DNA of 64,000 nucleotides from Sordariomycetes sp. S80-01Y (GCA_037042185.1 JAXQJY010000032.1:3038001-3102000), one strand, 5' to 3'; counted from the stretch's first letter, positions 11,209 through 22,209 are shown. A program made the numbers and translations. Notes: a model not told the origin generated them from the letters alone.

Positions 11209-12771
11209 TTACCTCGTGGAGGACCAGCTGTCTTTATCATCTGCCTCCTCTTCAGCAAAAGCCACGAGATCGCCCGATGCAGCGGCTTTGGCGTTGCGAA
11301 TCTCCCACTCAAACTCACGGAGAGCTCGCAACTCGGACCCAAAGAAGAGCAGCGAGAGGAGGCCATCAACAGTGCCAGCGACCAGGACCAGGCTCGAAAC
11401 GAGCATAAGGATGAAGGCAACAAAATTCTGCGGGCTGAACCATACAGCAACGAGACAGCCAATCCAGACGGCGAGCGCCCCGAAGAAGTGCACTCCTCTC
11501 CAGTATTTCTGCCTCTTTTCTCGATCCGTGTACCGACGTATCAGGGACAGTATGTCATCGTACACGGACATCGAAAGTGTGTCGTATTGGCCGTGCTGGT
11601 AGCGCAGCTGAGCATCGTAGTCCGCATCTGGGCGTATGGAGGGGGCTTTGGATGACGTTGGGCTGTCCGGCGGCGCCAGGTATGCTCCTGTGTGCAGTGC
11701 TGTCGTTGTCGATGTCATTGGGCGGCTGAGGGTTGCTGTCTCCTTATCTCTGGACGCTGAGGCGTGGTACGTCAGGGTGGCTTGCACGGCGAAGTGGTCC
11801 GACAGGGAAACATGGATGTCAGGCACGCGGTCCGTCATTGTGACCTCGGCGTCTTTGACGACCCATCCCTCGCCAGCGCTCGCCCCTGTGTTTCCAGTCG
11901 AGACGAAGATGTAATCCAGCCTCTGTCCTCTCGGGTCAGGCGTCTCGGGATCAACGTGACACACGTCGCCGCCCTTCAACTTGTTGCGCTGATTCTTGTT
12001 CCACCGCCATGTGTTGTAGACGTTGTTGCTGGTCGCGCCATTCTCCTCCAAGTTGAACTTGGCGGTCGGTGTGCGTCGCTGCCTGGCCCTCTCAGCGGGA
12101 TGATGGCTCGGCCCCAGCGAACTGTCCGGGTGCAGCACGCGCCAGACATCCCGCACAGGCGCGTAGCTCGTCATGAGCCGGTGTGCCAGCGAGAGGGGCA
12201 GCATGTTGAAGTCGCCGGCCGCAATCACCAGTCTGCCCTTCTCACAGGCGCCCCTGACCAGCTTGGCCATCTCCCACGCCTGCGCCGTCCTGTGGCAGAC
12301 GTAGGAGTCCTTGGGCCCCTTCTCGTAGGGGGCGTGGGTGTGCGTGTTAAAGACCTCGACCAGGTCCCCCTCGTCGTCCCCGATCTGGAGCGTGGCGCAG
12401 GCGATGCCCTTTCCCACGTACCAGTCACCCCTCCAGAAGGCCGTAGGCCTACCGTTCAGGGGGTACGGCACCGTCGAGCTCTGGACGATGGGGTACTTGG
12501 AGAGGATGGCGAGGCCGGAGCCGAAGGCGCCCGAGTGGTAGTACTTCCCAAAGGGCAGGGCCTGGCGGGTCAGGCGGCGTAGGAGCTTGTAGTCCTCCTG
12601 GACGAAGAGCTCCTGCAGGCAGACGACGGAGGGGGAGAGGGCGGCGAGGGTGTGGGCTATCGACGTCATGCGCTGGGTGCGTAGGGCCGAGATGTGGAGG
12701 AGGCCCCAGCAGTTCAGGGTGAGTACGGTGAGGTCCTCGGGGAGGTGGCCGTCGCCCTGGAGGGAGGCCAT
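11209..12771 (-). CDS. isc1: Inositol phosphosphingolipid phospholipase C / neutral sphingomyelinase (Isc1 type)
   Basis: One exon encodes 520 aa on the minus strand. It belongs to the endonuclease/exonuclease/phosphatase fold. Visible active-site elements are Asn20 in LNCWGL, Glu54 in CLQELF, NTHTHAPY (142-149), Asp187 and Asn189 in AAGDFNM, RLDYIF (284-289), and Asp325/His326 in SDHF. Two hydrophobic segments near the C-terminus (about 427-445 and 450-477) match the membrane-anchoring pair of yeast Isc1. Such enzymes hydrolyse inositol phosphosphingolipids to ceramide in ER and mitochondrial membranes. The open frame continues 39 codons upstream without an ATG, so Met1 (MASLQGDG) is the best start. 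The gene converges on the kinase locus, with only 116 bp between stops. Confidence 0.9.
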   Translation of the reverse strand: MASLQGDGHLPEDLTVLTLNCWGLLHISALRTQRMTSIAHTLAALSPSVVCLQELFVQEDYKLLRRLTRQALPFGKYYHSGAFGSGLAILSKYPIVQSSTVPYPLNGRPTAFWRGDWYVGKGIACATLQIGDDEGDLVEVFNTHTHAPYEKGPKDSYVCHRTAQAWEMAKLVRGACEKGRLVIAAGDFNMLPLSLAHRLMTSYAPVRDVWRVLHPDSSLGPSHHPAERARQRRTPTAKFNLEENGATSNNVYNTWRWNKNQRNKLKGGDVCHVDPETPDPRGQRLDYIFVSTGNTGASAGEGWVVKDAEVTMTDRVPDIHVSLSDHFAVQATLTYHASASRDKETATLSRPMTSTTTALHTGAYLAPPDSPTSSKAPSIRPDADYDAQLRYQHGQYDTLSMSVYDDILSLIRRYTDREKRQKYWRGVHFFGALAVWIGCLVAVWFSPQNFVAFILMLVSSLVLVAGTVDGLLSLLFFGSELRALREFEWEIRNAKAAASGDLVAFAEEEADDKDSWSSTR

Positions 12772-13325
12772 GGCGGGTAGTGATGTGGTGATATGTGGTG
12801 AAGGGTTCTCCTCTGAAGGGTGATTAATCGATGATTGTTGCTCGCTAAAAGCTGCACCTTGGCTATTTACGATCGATGGAAAGAACAAGCGCTGAAAATT
12901 AGAAGGGACAGAGACGCAATTGCACGCGTCGTTGCGTGAAGGAGATGGTTATTGTGGTTGATGAGATTCAAATGAGGTGCATCAGACTGAGCGTCTGCCG
13001 GCAGTTGAGACACCGTCGTCATTGGTCCGATTTGGTGTGGCCTCGATCCCGCGGGTGTAAAGGGGCTGGTCCACCTACCCTGCAACGCTGCACATGTTCG
13101 ACGCCCTTGTTTTGTTCGATGTCAATGCAATTTTTGGGAACAAGACTGCAGTCTATTGGCTATTTCAGTAGATACTGTCACGGTCAGGAAGTGTTAATGA
13201 GGTTGTGGAGCGACAGCTATCAGACAGCGCTGGTGCTATAGTGGTTGACGAATAAGCCGTGTAACCTGTCTTAGCTCAACCTGTTTTAGCTCAACCTGCT
13301 CAGGGTCTCCAAAACGCCTGATTTC
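12772..13325. other. Intergenic region between the Isc1 and MFS transporter genes
   Basis: This is the promoter of the Isc1 gene (minus strand) and the 3' flank of the transporter gene. It includes a small direct repeat at 13271-13298. No gene was seen. Confidence 0.5.
13271..13298. repeat. Short direct repeat, 13 bp with a 15 bp period
   Basis: TTAGCTCAACCTG occurs twice, at 13271-13283 and 13286-13298, just past the 3' end of the MFS gene. It is probably a local replication slip. No function is suggested by its context. Confidence 0.7.
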
Positions 13326-15045
13326 TTACGGCTCATCCTTCGCCGTCTGTAACTCGACCGCATCCTGAACAGCTTTACCCTCAATTTGGGTCTTCGTCTC
13401 GTGTCCCTTGAAATTCCTCGCAGGCAAATTCTCCATAAATATCTCGTCCAGCTCCTCGTACGTCCGTCCAGCCGTCTCGGGCAGACAAAACCAGAGGAAC
13501 ACGAGGCTGAGGACAGCCAGCCCCCCAAAGATGAAGGCCACCTTGGCCCCCAAGTTTGCCTTGTCCGGGTTGAACAGGAAGGGCAGCACAAAACTCCACA
13601 TCATCTGCAGCGCGTTCTGGCAGGCAAGTCCAATGGCGATGGTCTTGACGCGCAGGCGGGAGGTGGACACTTCGCAGAGGACGGTGTAAGCCGTTGCGCC
13701 GATGGTGACGTTGTACCACCAGCAGTAGAGGAGGATCATGGCCACGGTGGCCTTGGTGGCTTCCGCTGAGCCGACAGTCGCCGTGCCGCCCATGACCCAT
13801 AGGATGACGGTGAGGACGAGGAGGCCGTAGAAGGTCAGGTTGCGGCGACCCATGCGGTCGACCAGATACCAACTCATGACGTTGCCTAGCAATGAAAGAC
13901 CTTGCTGAACTATTTGAAGCTTGAAGCTCATCGAGGTGCTGAAGCCAGCAAGTTGGAGGTAGTAAGTTGTGTAGGAAGCAACGAAGGCGATGCCGCACAG
14001 CGCCTGGATGCAGAGCGGTCCTATCGAGATGATGGTCCGACGGAGGTTGGACTTGCGGAAACACTCGAGGTACGTTGCTCCTTCGGTCTCTTTCTGGACC
14101 TGCTCAAGAGTCGAGACAATGGCCGCGAGTCGCTTCTGGCCGTCTTCGCCCTTGCTGCCGAGACGGTTCAGAGCTTTGAGCGCCTTTTCGTGACGGCCTT
14201 TCGATGCAAGCCACCAAGGGGACCTAGACGTGTCAGAAGGGCTTTAAATTTACCAGAACTCTGGACGGGACATACTCTGGCATGAAGGGGACGAAGAGGG
14301 TCGCGATGGCCGCAAAGCCATACTGAGCGCAGAAGACAGCGCGGTAAGCCCACCGGCTCTCCATAGTGCCCGTCTCATTGATGATGACGGCCACGGTGAG
14401 AGGGCCGAGCGTGTAAGCCAAGGCGGAGAGACAAGTCAGCACGCCACGCAGAGCCAGGGGCGCGACCTCGCCAATGTATGACACGGTGACCGAGGCCAGA
14501 GCCCCGACGGCAAAGCCGTTGACGAACTTGCCCGCGAAGAAGACCTCGTTGGTGGTGGATATGAACTCGAGAGTGATGGCGACGTAGGTGATGACGAGGC
14601 AGATCATGATGACGGCTCGACGGCCGAGCCAGTCGGCCACAGCACCGCAGCCGAGGGCGCCAACGATGCCGCTGTCCCATTGCATTAGTACTTGCTGCCT
14701 CAGCATAGGAGGGGAAAAAATGGCGCCTTACGAAGCCACAGGCGCGCCTTGGAAAGCGCTCTGCCAGTCGGCGTGCAGCACCCAGCCCCCGTCGTAGGCG
14801 TACCCAAAGTCCTTGCGGAATTCGGGCACGCCGATGATGTTGCCCGCGGCCTGGTTCTCGAAGCTGACGAGCAGCACGCACCACACGGCGTAGAGGGACC
14901 AAAGCGTCGCCAGCGGGTACTCGCGGACGGACCGCAGCTTGCCCAACTCGTGCTCCTCCTGGTTGGCGAGGCGGGCGAGGTTGTCGTGGGAGATGTCGGC
15001 GAGGTGCTCGGCGTGGAGCCCGTCCTCCTTGTGCAGGGAAGACAT
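13326..15045 (-). CDS. MFS sugar transporter
   Basis: Three exons on the minus strand (15045-14732, 14671-14276, 14223-13326) encode 535 aa. The first intron has a perfect TACTAAT branch site, and the second restores the family motif PESPWWLASKGR. Further hallmarks of the sugar porter family are DWLGRRAV after TM2, VDRMGRRN after TM7, and the C-terminal PETAGRTYEELDEIF. Sequence after TM1 (FENQAAGNIIGVPEFRKDFG) resembles fungal maltose/hexose permease-like proteins. The protein should sit in the plasma membrane and import a sugar with protons, but the substrate is not evident. A CACGTG overlapping a GTGGGG (CreA-type) site lies about 245 bp upstream, which would fit carbon catabolite control. 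That is inference from motifs. Neighbours give no pathway, although the next gene (Sde182-like) may also act on carbohydrates or nucleosides. Confidence 0.88.
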
Positions 15046-15705
15046 GGTTGGGAAGGCTGCTAGTGCGTGAAGAAAGTGAAGAGAGCTGCCTGTATCCCTC
15101 CTGATGGCCGCACCAGCCGCCTTTGTTGTCTTTATAGTCTGTCGGGAGGGCCCTGCCACGAGTCGTCGGACCGCTTTCTCCAGACCCCAAACTTCTGCAG
15201 GGCTCCCCCGAGTTTCCCCAAGCACCGACACGCACGGAACTAAGACAAATGGGGACGCTCTCTGGCACCTACGGTGGCTCTACCTGCCACGTGGGGGCTG
15301 CCCGTTAAGCTGGAACGGCCTCGGCGTTGGGCGTCGGCAGACGTAGTGCTAATAATTGCCTAATTGGGGTGGTATGCATGGACTTGCCGCAACGGCCCAG
15401 AATCGAGTCATACGATCAAATACCGCATTTTGGTGAGTGACCCTAAGCCCCGAACTTGGGGTTCGAGATGCTATGTCTATGTTGCCCGAGATGACCTCCG
15501 AGGTCGAAGATGATTTGGGTTGGCTGGTGGTTTCTGCGCAATGTGCTTGACTCGGGCAGAGCAGTAGCCCACGTTGCTTCAGGACCCTGCAAAGAGGTGC
15601 AACAATTTGATTACACATCTCACGTTGACTTGTGTCCGCTTTAGACTTGTGTTGCGAGGCCAAAGTTGATTTCCTAGTCTGGGACGTCTTGAATTAAGTC
15701 TCCCT
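15046..15705. other. Intergenic region between the MFS and Sde182-like genes
   Basis: This is the promoter of the MFS gene (minus strand) and the 3' flank of the Sde182-like gene. No supported gene was seen. A short hairpin-like sequence near 15450 is noted under rejected items. Confidence 0.5.
15288..15296 (+). promoter_or_regulatory. CACGTG / GTGGGG element upstream of the MFS gene
   Basis: CACGTG (15288-15293) overlaps GTGGGG (15291-15296), which fits the CreA consensus SYGGRG. It lies about 245 bp before the transporter start, a common position for carbon-repression sites. A single site is weak evidence. Confidence 0.3.
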
Positions 15706-17261
15706 TCATTCTCCTTGCTGGACGTGAGCCATCACGTCCCCAATAGCCTCAGCACCTCCGCCTCCCCCCTTCAGATCCTTATTCGTAGCCTGAATCACAA
15801 CCCTCCTGTATGTCGTCAGACTCGGCGTTCCATCATCGGTGACCTCGAGGATGAGATGGAGTAGCTGGCCCCTCTCCACCGGCGCGCGGCTCAACAGCTC
15901 GACACAGCACTTCTCAGGCCCCGGCAGCGTGACTTCCATGACCCTCCCGTCCGCGTCTTTCCTCTCGATGCCCATCTCTTCGACCTCGAGGTGCACCAGC
16001 CACTGCTGGGCGCTGGGCTCGCGATAATGCCACCATTTGAAGGTCAGCCCGTCGCCGTCGGGGTCGTAGGTGCCGGATGCGTCCAACGTGAGTGACGAGC
16101 CTGCCTCTGCTTCGAGATACAGCGGCTGCGGGCCTGGCTGCCCGTTGATGAGCACAACGGGATGATGGTTGACCGACTCGAACACCGGCGACAGCGTCCA
16201 CTGCATCCGAGCTGCGAAGTCGTTCTGGTACGCGTCCCTCCATCGCCAGATCGTTGCATGGTTGGACTTGTAGGTCCTCCCATCCTTGCCTTCGACGATA
16301 TCACAGACATCAGCAAAGTGGCGGCTCTTCAAGCCAGCGGAGCTCGCATCGACGAGCTGGTACCTCCCGCCCCACGACCCGTACCCAGGCTGCTCAGGGA
16401 CTCCCAATCCGTTCTGGATCAGATACAAAAATGTCGGTGTGTCGCCTTCCGGGATGAAGAGGTAGTCTGGATACGTCGAGCCCAGCGGCCCAACCTGTAT
16501 GTTCTTCTTGAACCATTCCTTCGTCAGGGTGCTGAAGTCGGGACCGCCCTGATCGAAGCCGTAGTACTTATCTCCCGAGATGCCAGTCCAGGTTGCCATG
16601 CCGTAAGCATTCCACGCGTGCACCGAGGCGATGTAGAAGACATCAGGGAACGTGTTGCGGATCCAAGCTCCCGTGTCGTCTTGGTCGGAGATGGCGTACA
16701 CCCTCAGCTTCGACCGCAGCGCCGCAGCCTCCTCATCAGATCTGTTGGTTCTGATATGCAGGAGGACCTGCGCGAGGACATTCGTACCGCCCCAGACGAG
16801 GATCCAGAGGGGATCAGGGGAGTCTGCGGTCACGCTTGCGAGCAGGAGCTGGGCGCCCTCACTGAGGGGCTTGTCGCTGCCGACGCCTTCAAACCCGTAG
16901 ACCTTTGTCCTATCCGTCAGCCCAGGGACCTCGAGACATTTCCCAGTGCATGGCTTACCGGAAGTCCTGGCTTGATGATAGATCTGAAATAATCCGCGGT
17001 CGGGTACCGACAGCTGGGATGCACATGCTTGTTAAGATTGTCAACCGCGCCAGCGTAGCCATCGACTATCTTGTGCATATCTTGAGGGCAGACCTTTGTC
17101 CTCATCCATGTTGACGTCGTAGCAACTAAGCCCTCTGTGTGGAACTGGTTCGAGTACAGCAAGTACCGAACAAGCGACTCAGCGTCGTCAGGCTCATTGG
17201 AGATGTCAGACAGGATGAAGACCCGGGGCTTTGTAGGGAACGTATGTGTCTTGTCCGCCAT
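15706..17261 (-). CDS. Sde182/DUF1593 nucleoside-hydrolase-like protein
   Basis: Two exons (17261-16959, 16902-15706) encode 499 aa; the 56 bp intron joins GLP to VYGFEGVGSDKPLSEG in phase 0. The N-terminus (PRVFILSDISNEPDDAESLV) contains the Asp-rich start characteristic of the Sde182 nucleoside-hydrolase-like domain (DUF1593). ILVWGGTNVLAQVLLHI, ISDQDDTGAWIRNTFP and GKDGRTYKSNHATIWRWRD follow. The C-terminal third (about 390-490) looks like the beta-sandwich seen in this family, with LDASGTYDPDGDGLTFKWW. Bacterial members were described as cellulose-binding, but activity is largely unproven. The fold suggests hydrolysis of an N-glycosidic or related bond. No signal peptide is apparent (MADKTHTFPTK), so the product is probably intracellular or exported by another route. 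Confidence 0.85.
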
Positions 17262-17823
17262 TTTGATAAGGAGACTATCGCGCCGGACGAGAATAAGGGA
17301 AATTTGAGAAGCTCCGGTCCCTACTATTGTAATTTAAGTCTCAAATGTCCAACCTCGGATTGTCGTGGAGTAGCGCCTGTACTGGTGGCTTGGTGCGTCC
17401 CATTGCCGTTTTAGGCATGTTGAACCACCATGTCCGGAGTCTCCAGAACATAGGCATGCACACGGTTGAAAGGACACTTGCGATGCTGCGAAATTCGCTA
17501 ATACGGATTCGAGCCTACATAGTCTCCAATAGTGGATAGGGGAACAAGAGATACCCACGATTTTGAATTCACTCAAGTGTACCATACCGTAACTTGCGCC
17601 GTATACTCCATACAGTGTCGAGCCTTTCACCCCTACCTTATTGCTGTGGTGAAAGGGCGTGACCTTAAGAGCCCAGAGACGAAGAACAAATACCTAGTTC
17701 GGCCCCTGCCATTCATTACCTGTCCCCAATGTATCTTGACCTCCGGAACTCGATATCCTCTACACCCTATGCTTTTCGGATTCTGTGATGGACTGGTCAG
17801 ACATTGTGGTTGGATCTGTGGGG
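17262..17823. other. Intergenic region between the Sde182-like and KH genes
   Basis: This is the promoter of the Sde182-like gene plus the 3' flank of the KH-domain gene, both on the minus strand. No gene was seen. Confidence 0.5.
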
Positions 17824-19296
17824 TTACTGGGTCTTCTCACCAAGTCGGGAGTACAGCATGTACAAAGCCATGCGGTTATGCTCCTCTGTGCCCGTGATCG
17901 TGACGAGACGTTCGTTGCTGTTGTCCTGGGGCTCGTTGATCTTGATGACGCTACCGCTCATCTGGCGTATCTCGTTGATCTTCTGACCGCCCTTGCCGAT
18001 GATGGCGCCCACCATGTCGTTGGGGATATAGATTTGCTGCGTGATCGGGCCGCCAGGCATGCCTTGCTGCATTGGCTGGCCCTGAGGCTGGCCGTGCATC
18101 GGAGGCTGAGGGTGGCCGCCGCCCATGTGCGGTTGGGCGTGGGGCGCGGCTCCGTAGGCAGGCTGCTGACCGCCGTATTGGGGAGCCATGGCCGGGGTGC
18201 CGTGAGCAGCATGCTGGGGGTATTGCGGGGGGTAGGGCTGGGGCGGCATCTGCTGGTGCCCCTGGCGACGGTCATGACCTCGGTAGTAGTTATCAGGGCG
18301 GCCATACTGGCCGCCAGCGGGCTGAGGGCTGTAGGGAACAACCTGCATGCCGCCAGGAATTGAGCCAGCTGGCTGTCCGCTTCGCGTGGCGTAAGCAGAG
18401 GCAGCGGGGCCACCGAACCGGTCATTGAGCTGCTCCAGGAGGGTACTACCCACGTAATAGGTGGCGATGTGGACGGCGTCAGCGACACCCATCACTACCA
18501 ACGACCGCTCGCTCGACATGGGCAAGCAAGAGTCCGAGGCGTTGAGACGAGCACCGGACGCCTCCTGAATCTCTCGAATTCTAGCACCTCCCTTCCCAAT
18601 GATAGAACCAATGAGGATGTGGGGAATAAGAAGACGCAGAGGGTAGGTCTTGGAGGAAGCAGTCGACGCCTCCTCTAAAGGCTCGTTGTTCAGTGTACGA
18701 ATGATCAAGCCGAATGCCTGCTAACGGTTAGCTACCTCTCAACAAGGGGAGAGACCGTGAATACTAACCTTTGCGACAGCGTCCACTATGCCGCTGACGG
18801 TCAAGATGCGCTCGACAGCGCCTTTCTGGTAGTCGCTGACGGTGCACTTAGCGTTGGAGAGTTTGCGGATGTTGGAAACGTTCTCGCCACCCTTGCCGAT
18901 GACAGTAGCAGCTTCCGGACTGGATATAACAGCTCGAATGTGAATCCATGAAGTCTCGTCGTGCGCCGAGGCAGAGTTCAGCGCGCTGTCCGTTGTGGCC
19001 GCTACTGTGGCGGCAGCAGCCTTAGGGTCGGCAACATCAGGCAGAGCCTCGTCCTCGTCGACCTCTGCGTGTGTTCCATTGGTGCCTTCCTCTCCGTTCT
19101 CGTTTCCATTGTCCTCAGGGGCACCGACGGTGGCGGTCTCGTCGGTAGTGGGTGCCTCGGACTCCTCTTCATTGTTGATGACCTTGTCGAGGGCGGGTCG
19201 CTTGGCATCGGGTTGATCGCCTCCGCGCGAAGGGGAGGAAGCCTCTTCGAGGGGGCGCTTGGCCGAGTTGGTGGTTTGTGGTGGCGAGGCAGACAT
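17824..19296 (-). CDS. Three-KH-domain RNA-binding protein (PCBP/hnRNP K type)
   Basis: Two exons (19296-18769, 18717-17824) encode 473 aa. The N-terminal 110 residues are disordered and acidic, with basic patches that could act as nuclear signals (SAKRPLEEA, DAKRPALDK). KH1 (about 117-176) has VIGKGGENVSNI, KH2 (about 203-270) has IIGKGGARIREI and KH3 (about 403-473) has IIGKGGQKINEI. Each is the GxxG loop that grips single-stranded C-rich or U-rich RNA. The linker between KH2 and KH3 is rich in Gln, Pro, Gly and His. The architecture matches fungal Pbp2/Hek2 and fission yeast Rnc1 relatives, which regulate mRNA stability and translation. The intron is GT-AG with a tandem acceptor (TTAGCAG) that could add one glutamine. 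Confidence 0.9.
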
Positions 19297-20141
19297 GCTG
19301 TTGAGCGTTGCGCGGCTTGAGGTTGATGGTTCGAAGGTCGATGGACGTTTTATTATTTGCTATGGCAGGTCTATCTACACGCAGGGGTTTTCAAAGGAAA
19401 ACGGGCTGGTGTAGTGACGGGCCGGGTGAGGTCGGATTTCGTGCTCTGAGGTGTCGTGAGGGCGGTGGGATCGGGCAGAGGATATGAAGCTGGAGGATGT
19501 CCTGTCTAGGGCGTCGCGATACCAAAGCCCAGATGATCTTCCGGGCAATGAAGGTGGAGAGGAGCGGAGGAACTTGACTTGAAGTTGGGTTGTTGAAGTG
19601 AGGAGTGGTGCAGCGATCGGACGGAGGATCTCAAATGCAGAAAAGAGAGGCAATCGCTCAGATCAAACCTTGTGACCGGATGCTCCAAAGGGCTGCTGCA
19701 GCCAACTAGACGGTGTTTGTCTCGACTCGGGTTAGGGATCGGTTCGCAGTCGAAACGTGTGAGCGCAACCAGATGCCGGATTGGCGATCGACGGTCCGAT
19801 GCAGAAGACAACGAATACGGCGACTGAAATTGGAATGGAGGAGATAGATTGATGCGCGACGCGCGGTGACGAACTGTGACGATGAGGCGGCGACTGAGGG
19901 CGCGACGCGAGATGAAGGATCGAGGTTGAGAAGTTGCGCAGGGGAGCTGAAACTCCACGATCTCCCCAGAGCTTGCCTAGGTCACGTGACTCCAAGCTCA
20001 TCGGCAATCGCCATTGGCGACTTCGCAGGTTCGCATGGACCTTGAGGTTGGCAACAACATCAGCAAGCGCAACTCTGAAATCTCAGTGGCAAATTGGCAT
20101 TTGCTACTCACGTCGAAGCTTTGAAACAGAAATTGAGGGGG
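19297..20141. other. Divergent promoter region of the KH and CENP-K-like genes
   Basis: This 845 bp interval lies between head-to-head genes. Open frames on the minus strand here have no recognisable domain. It contains ACGCG cores at about 19859 and 19905, a palindrome at 19981 and an ATTGG (reverse CCAAT) at 20013. The long leader of the KH gene probably occupies much of it. Confidence 0.5.
19981..19990. promoter_or_regulatory. Palindromic GTCACGTGAC element
   Basis: A perfect 10 bp palindrome with a CACGTG E-box core sits 152 bp before the CENP-K-like ATG, in the shared promoter. This extended form is typical of sites for bHLH factors such as Cbf1/Cpf1. Binding is inferred from the motif alone. 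Confidence 0.45.
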
Positions 20142-21157
20142 ATGGACGGCTCATCGCGCGGGCCGGCGGAACAAGCCTACACGGCGAATCTCGACTACAC
20201 GCTCAGGGAGCTTCAAAACAAAGTCCGGGAACATGAACGGGAGCTCGAGCGCGTAAGGAACACGAGATTTCAGCCTCAATGAAAATTGCACTGACTAGCC
20301 TGTAGCTGCGGTCTAAGGGCGATGGAGTCTCTCACAACCCAGCGGCTCAAGCCAAGATCGTCCAAGCCGCCTTCAAGGAGGTCACTGAATCGGAGCCCTA
20401 CTTGCCGCCAACAAGCTCGATTCTGCCGGCTCTGCTAGCTCTACGAAGGACGCACCAGACAATTGTCGAGTCAAAAGCTTTTCTGGCTTCTCAGGATGAC
20501 GTCGCGGATCGGGAGAAACGCCAGCTAGAGTCCGACCAGGCTAACCTACGCGATCAAAACCTCCTCACGGAGGCGCTCAACGCACGCATAGCTTCCCTAC
20601 GTGGAGAGCTGGACTCGGACGCCGAGATGCGACCAGAGGATGCAGCTCAGCAACGGGAAGATGAGCTACGGGCGAAGAAGAAGGGCTACGATAAAGACGC
20701 AAGACGGCTGTTCAGGGCGCTCAACGATTTCATTGACCAGCATCTTGCCGTCATGCTGGCGGCGGAGGAGCTGGGCGGACCCGTCGTCGGCGACCTAGTG
20801 GACGCCGACGGGGAGGACATCTCGGCGGGGTTCAACGCGCAGGGCAAACTGAAGAAGACCAAAGACGGCGCAGACAAGGACAGGAAGCAGCGTCGCATCG
20901 ACGAGATGCTGGGCAACGGCGCTGCGTCCCGTGACGAGACTGAGGTTCAGGCGGCGGGCAGGGAGATGAAGGAGTTGATCCAGGCACTGGTCGAGCAGCT
21001 GCAGGACGCACGAGGAGACAACGCGGCGTCATACGTGACGCTGTCGAGAGAGTCTGCCGCGGCAAGGTTTCTAGTGAGGTCGAAGGTGGCTCAGTTCCAC
21101 CTCAAGGATGCGTCGAAGCTTCGTCTGATCGACTTTGGAAGGGAGTTGGAGGCATGA
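20142..21157 (+). CDS. Coiled-coil protein, candidate CENP-K/Sim4 kinetochore subunit
   Basis: Two exons (20142-20252, 20306-21157) give 320 aa. The first exon starts MDGSSRGPAEQ and is joined at LERLRSKGDG. The protein is mostly helical: a coiled coil at residues 12-40 (LDYTLRELQNKVREHERELE), a conserved-looking EPYLPPTSSILPALLALRRT near 70, a second long coiled coil (about 100-150), and a charged C-terminal half ending in LRLIDFGRELEA. This length and order, especially the SILPALLALRR segment before the coiled coil, resemble fungal CENP-K/Sim4 proteins of the constitutive centromere-associated network. The match is from memory of the family's general look and is not certain. Another helical kinetochore or septin-associated protein is possible. 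The start could be another in-frame codon if an upstream intron exists. Confidence 0.55.
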
Positions 21158-21464
21158 CTAGAAACACAGCGAATTTCAGAAAGCCACGGTAAATGCACCA
21201 GAGCAGCTATTGTTATTGCTGGCTCTGTCGATCTTCTTGATACCAGATATAGCATTCCAAGGGGGAAACATCCCTCACTCTGGAAGCAAGCACTTTAGCT
21301 GCGGTGTCTCATTGGTCAATGCCAGGCGCGTCTCCCCCCGCGTCGCGTCACCGCCCTTACAGCTGCCCCTCCAAAAGCAGCAGCACCACCTTAAGAGCCA
21401 TCCTCCAAACCCAGACGACAGTTCAAAAACCAACTTTCCTAATCCAAGAACCTCCACTATCGAC
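21158..21464. promoter_or_regulatory. Promoter and leader of the dUTPase gene
   Basis: This 307 bp gap contains ATTGG (reverse CCAAT) at 21311-21315. A GC-rich block at 21325-21350 reads TGACGCGACGCG on the minus strand and so carries MluI-box-like ACGCGA cores. Such sites suit an S-phase gene, but function is not shown. Confidence 0.4.
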
Positions 21465-22053
21465 ATGTCCCCTGCCCCCGAAGAGCACAGCAGCACAGTC
21501 CAGTCCCCCCCAGCCAAGCGCATCAAGACCGACACGGCACCAGACAACATGGGCTCCCAGCAAGAACCCAAGCTCCTCGTCAAGAAGCTCTCCGACAAGG
21601 GCCGCATCCCCACCAGGGGCAGCGCTCACGCCGCAGGCTACGATCTTTACGCCGCCAAGGACACGACTGTGCCTGGCCGGGGCAAGGTGTTGGTTGACAC
21701 GGACATCAGCATCGCGTGCCCTGCTGGAACATGTAAGTCTAGCTCCCCTCCCGCCCCTGTCTGCCGCGGCGCTCGAAAACTAATGGCATGCGTGACCAGA
21801 TGGCCGTGTAGCCCCCCGATCAGGTCTCGCCTCGAAGAACTTCATCGACACCGGTGCCGGTGTCATCGACGCCGACTACCGGGGCCAGGTCAAGGTACTC
21901 CTCTTCAACCATGCCGAGACAGATTACGAGGTCAAAGAAGGCGACCGCATCGCGCAGCTGGTGCTCGAGAGGATCTACACTCCCGAAGTTGCTGAAGTCG
22001 AGGAGCTGGAGGAGAGCGTGCGCGGCGCGGGTGGCTTCGGCAGCACTGGCTAG
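21465..22053 (+). CDS. dut1: Trimeric dUTP pyrophosphatase (dUTPase)
   Basis: Two exons (21465-21732, 21800-22053) encode 173 aa. All five dUTPase motifs are present: AGYDLYAA (57-64), PRSGLA (95-100), the uracil hairpin [14 protein letters not shown] (105-118), [11 protein letters not shown] (138-148), and the C-terminal phosphate-binding [10 protein letters not shown] (164-173). The enzyme hydrolyses dUTP to dUMP and pyrophosphate, which keeps uracil out of DNA and feeds dTMP synthesis. The first 35 residues are an extension with a basic PPAKRIKTD patch that could direct the protein to the nucleus, and a second methionine at residue 29 could start a shorter form. The intron splits the Tyr codon of [11 protein letters not shown] in phase 1. 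Confidence 0.95.
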
Positions 22054-22209
22054 GACAGACCTTCTCGTGAGCAAATGGTGCAGATGGACGGACATAGGGT
22101 ATATGCCACAGGCCGTTAGAACGGAAGGAAAAGTATCTAGCATGTGGCGAGGCCAAGAATGGAGTCATTTCCAAGTCTATAGTCTATAGAGTTTCCAGAC
22201 TTCTCCGCT

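Noticed and set aside
12772-12888. Extension of the Isc1-type protein by 39 codons
   Set aside because: No ATG is present upstream, and family proteins start near the NCWGL strand.
15440-15475. Short inverted repeat with a GGTTCGA-like string, possibly a tRNA T-arm
   Set aside because: Only a 5 bp stem is present, with no acceptor, D or anticodon arms at tRNA spacing.
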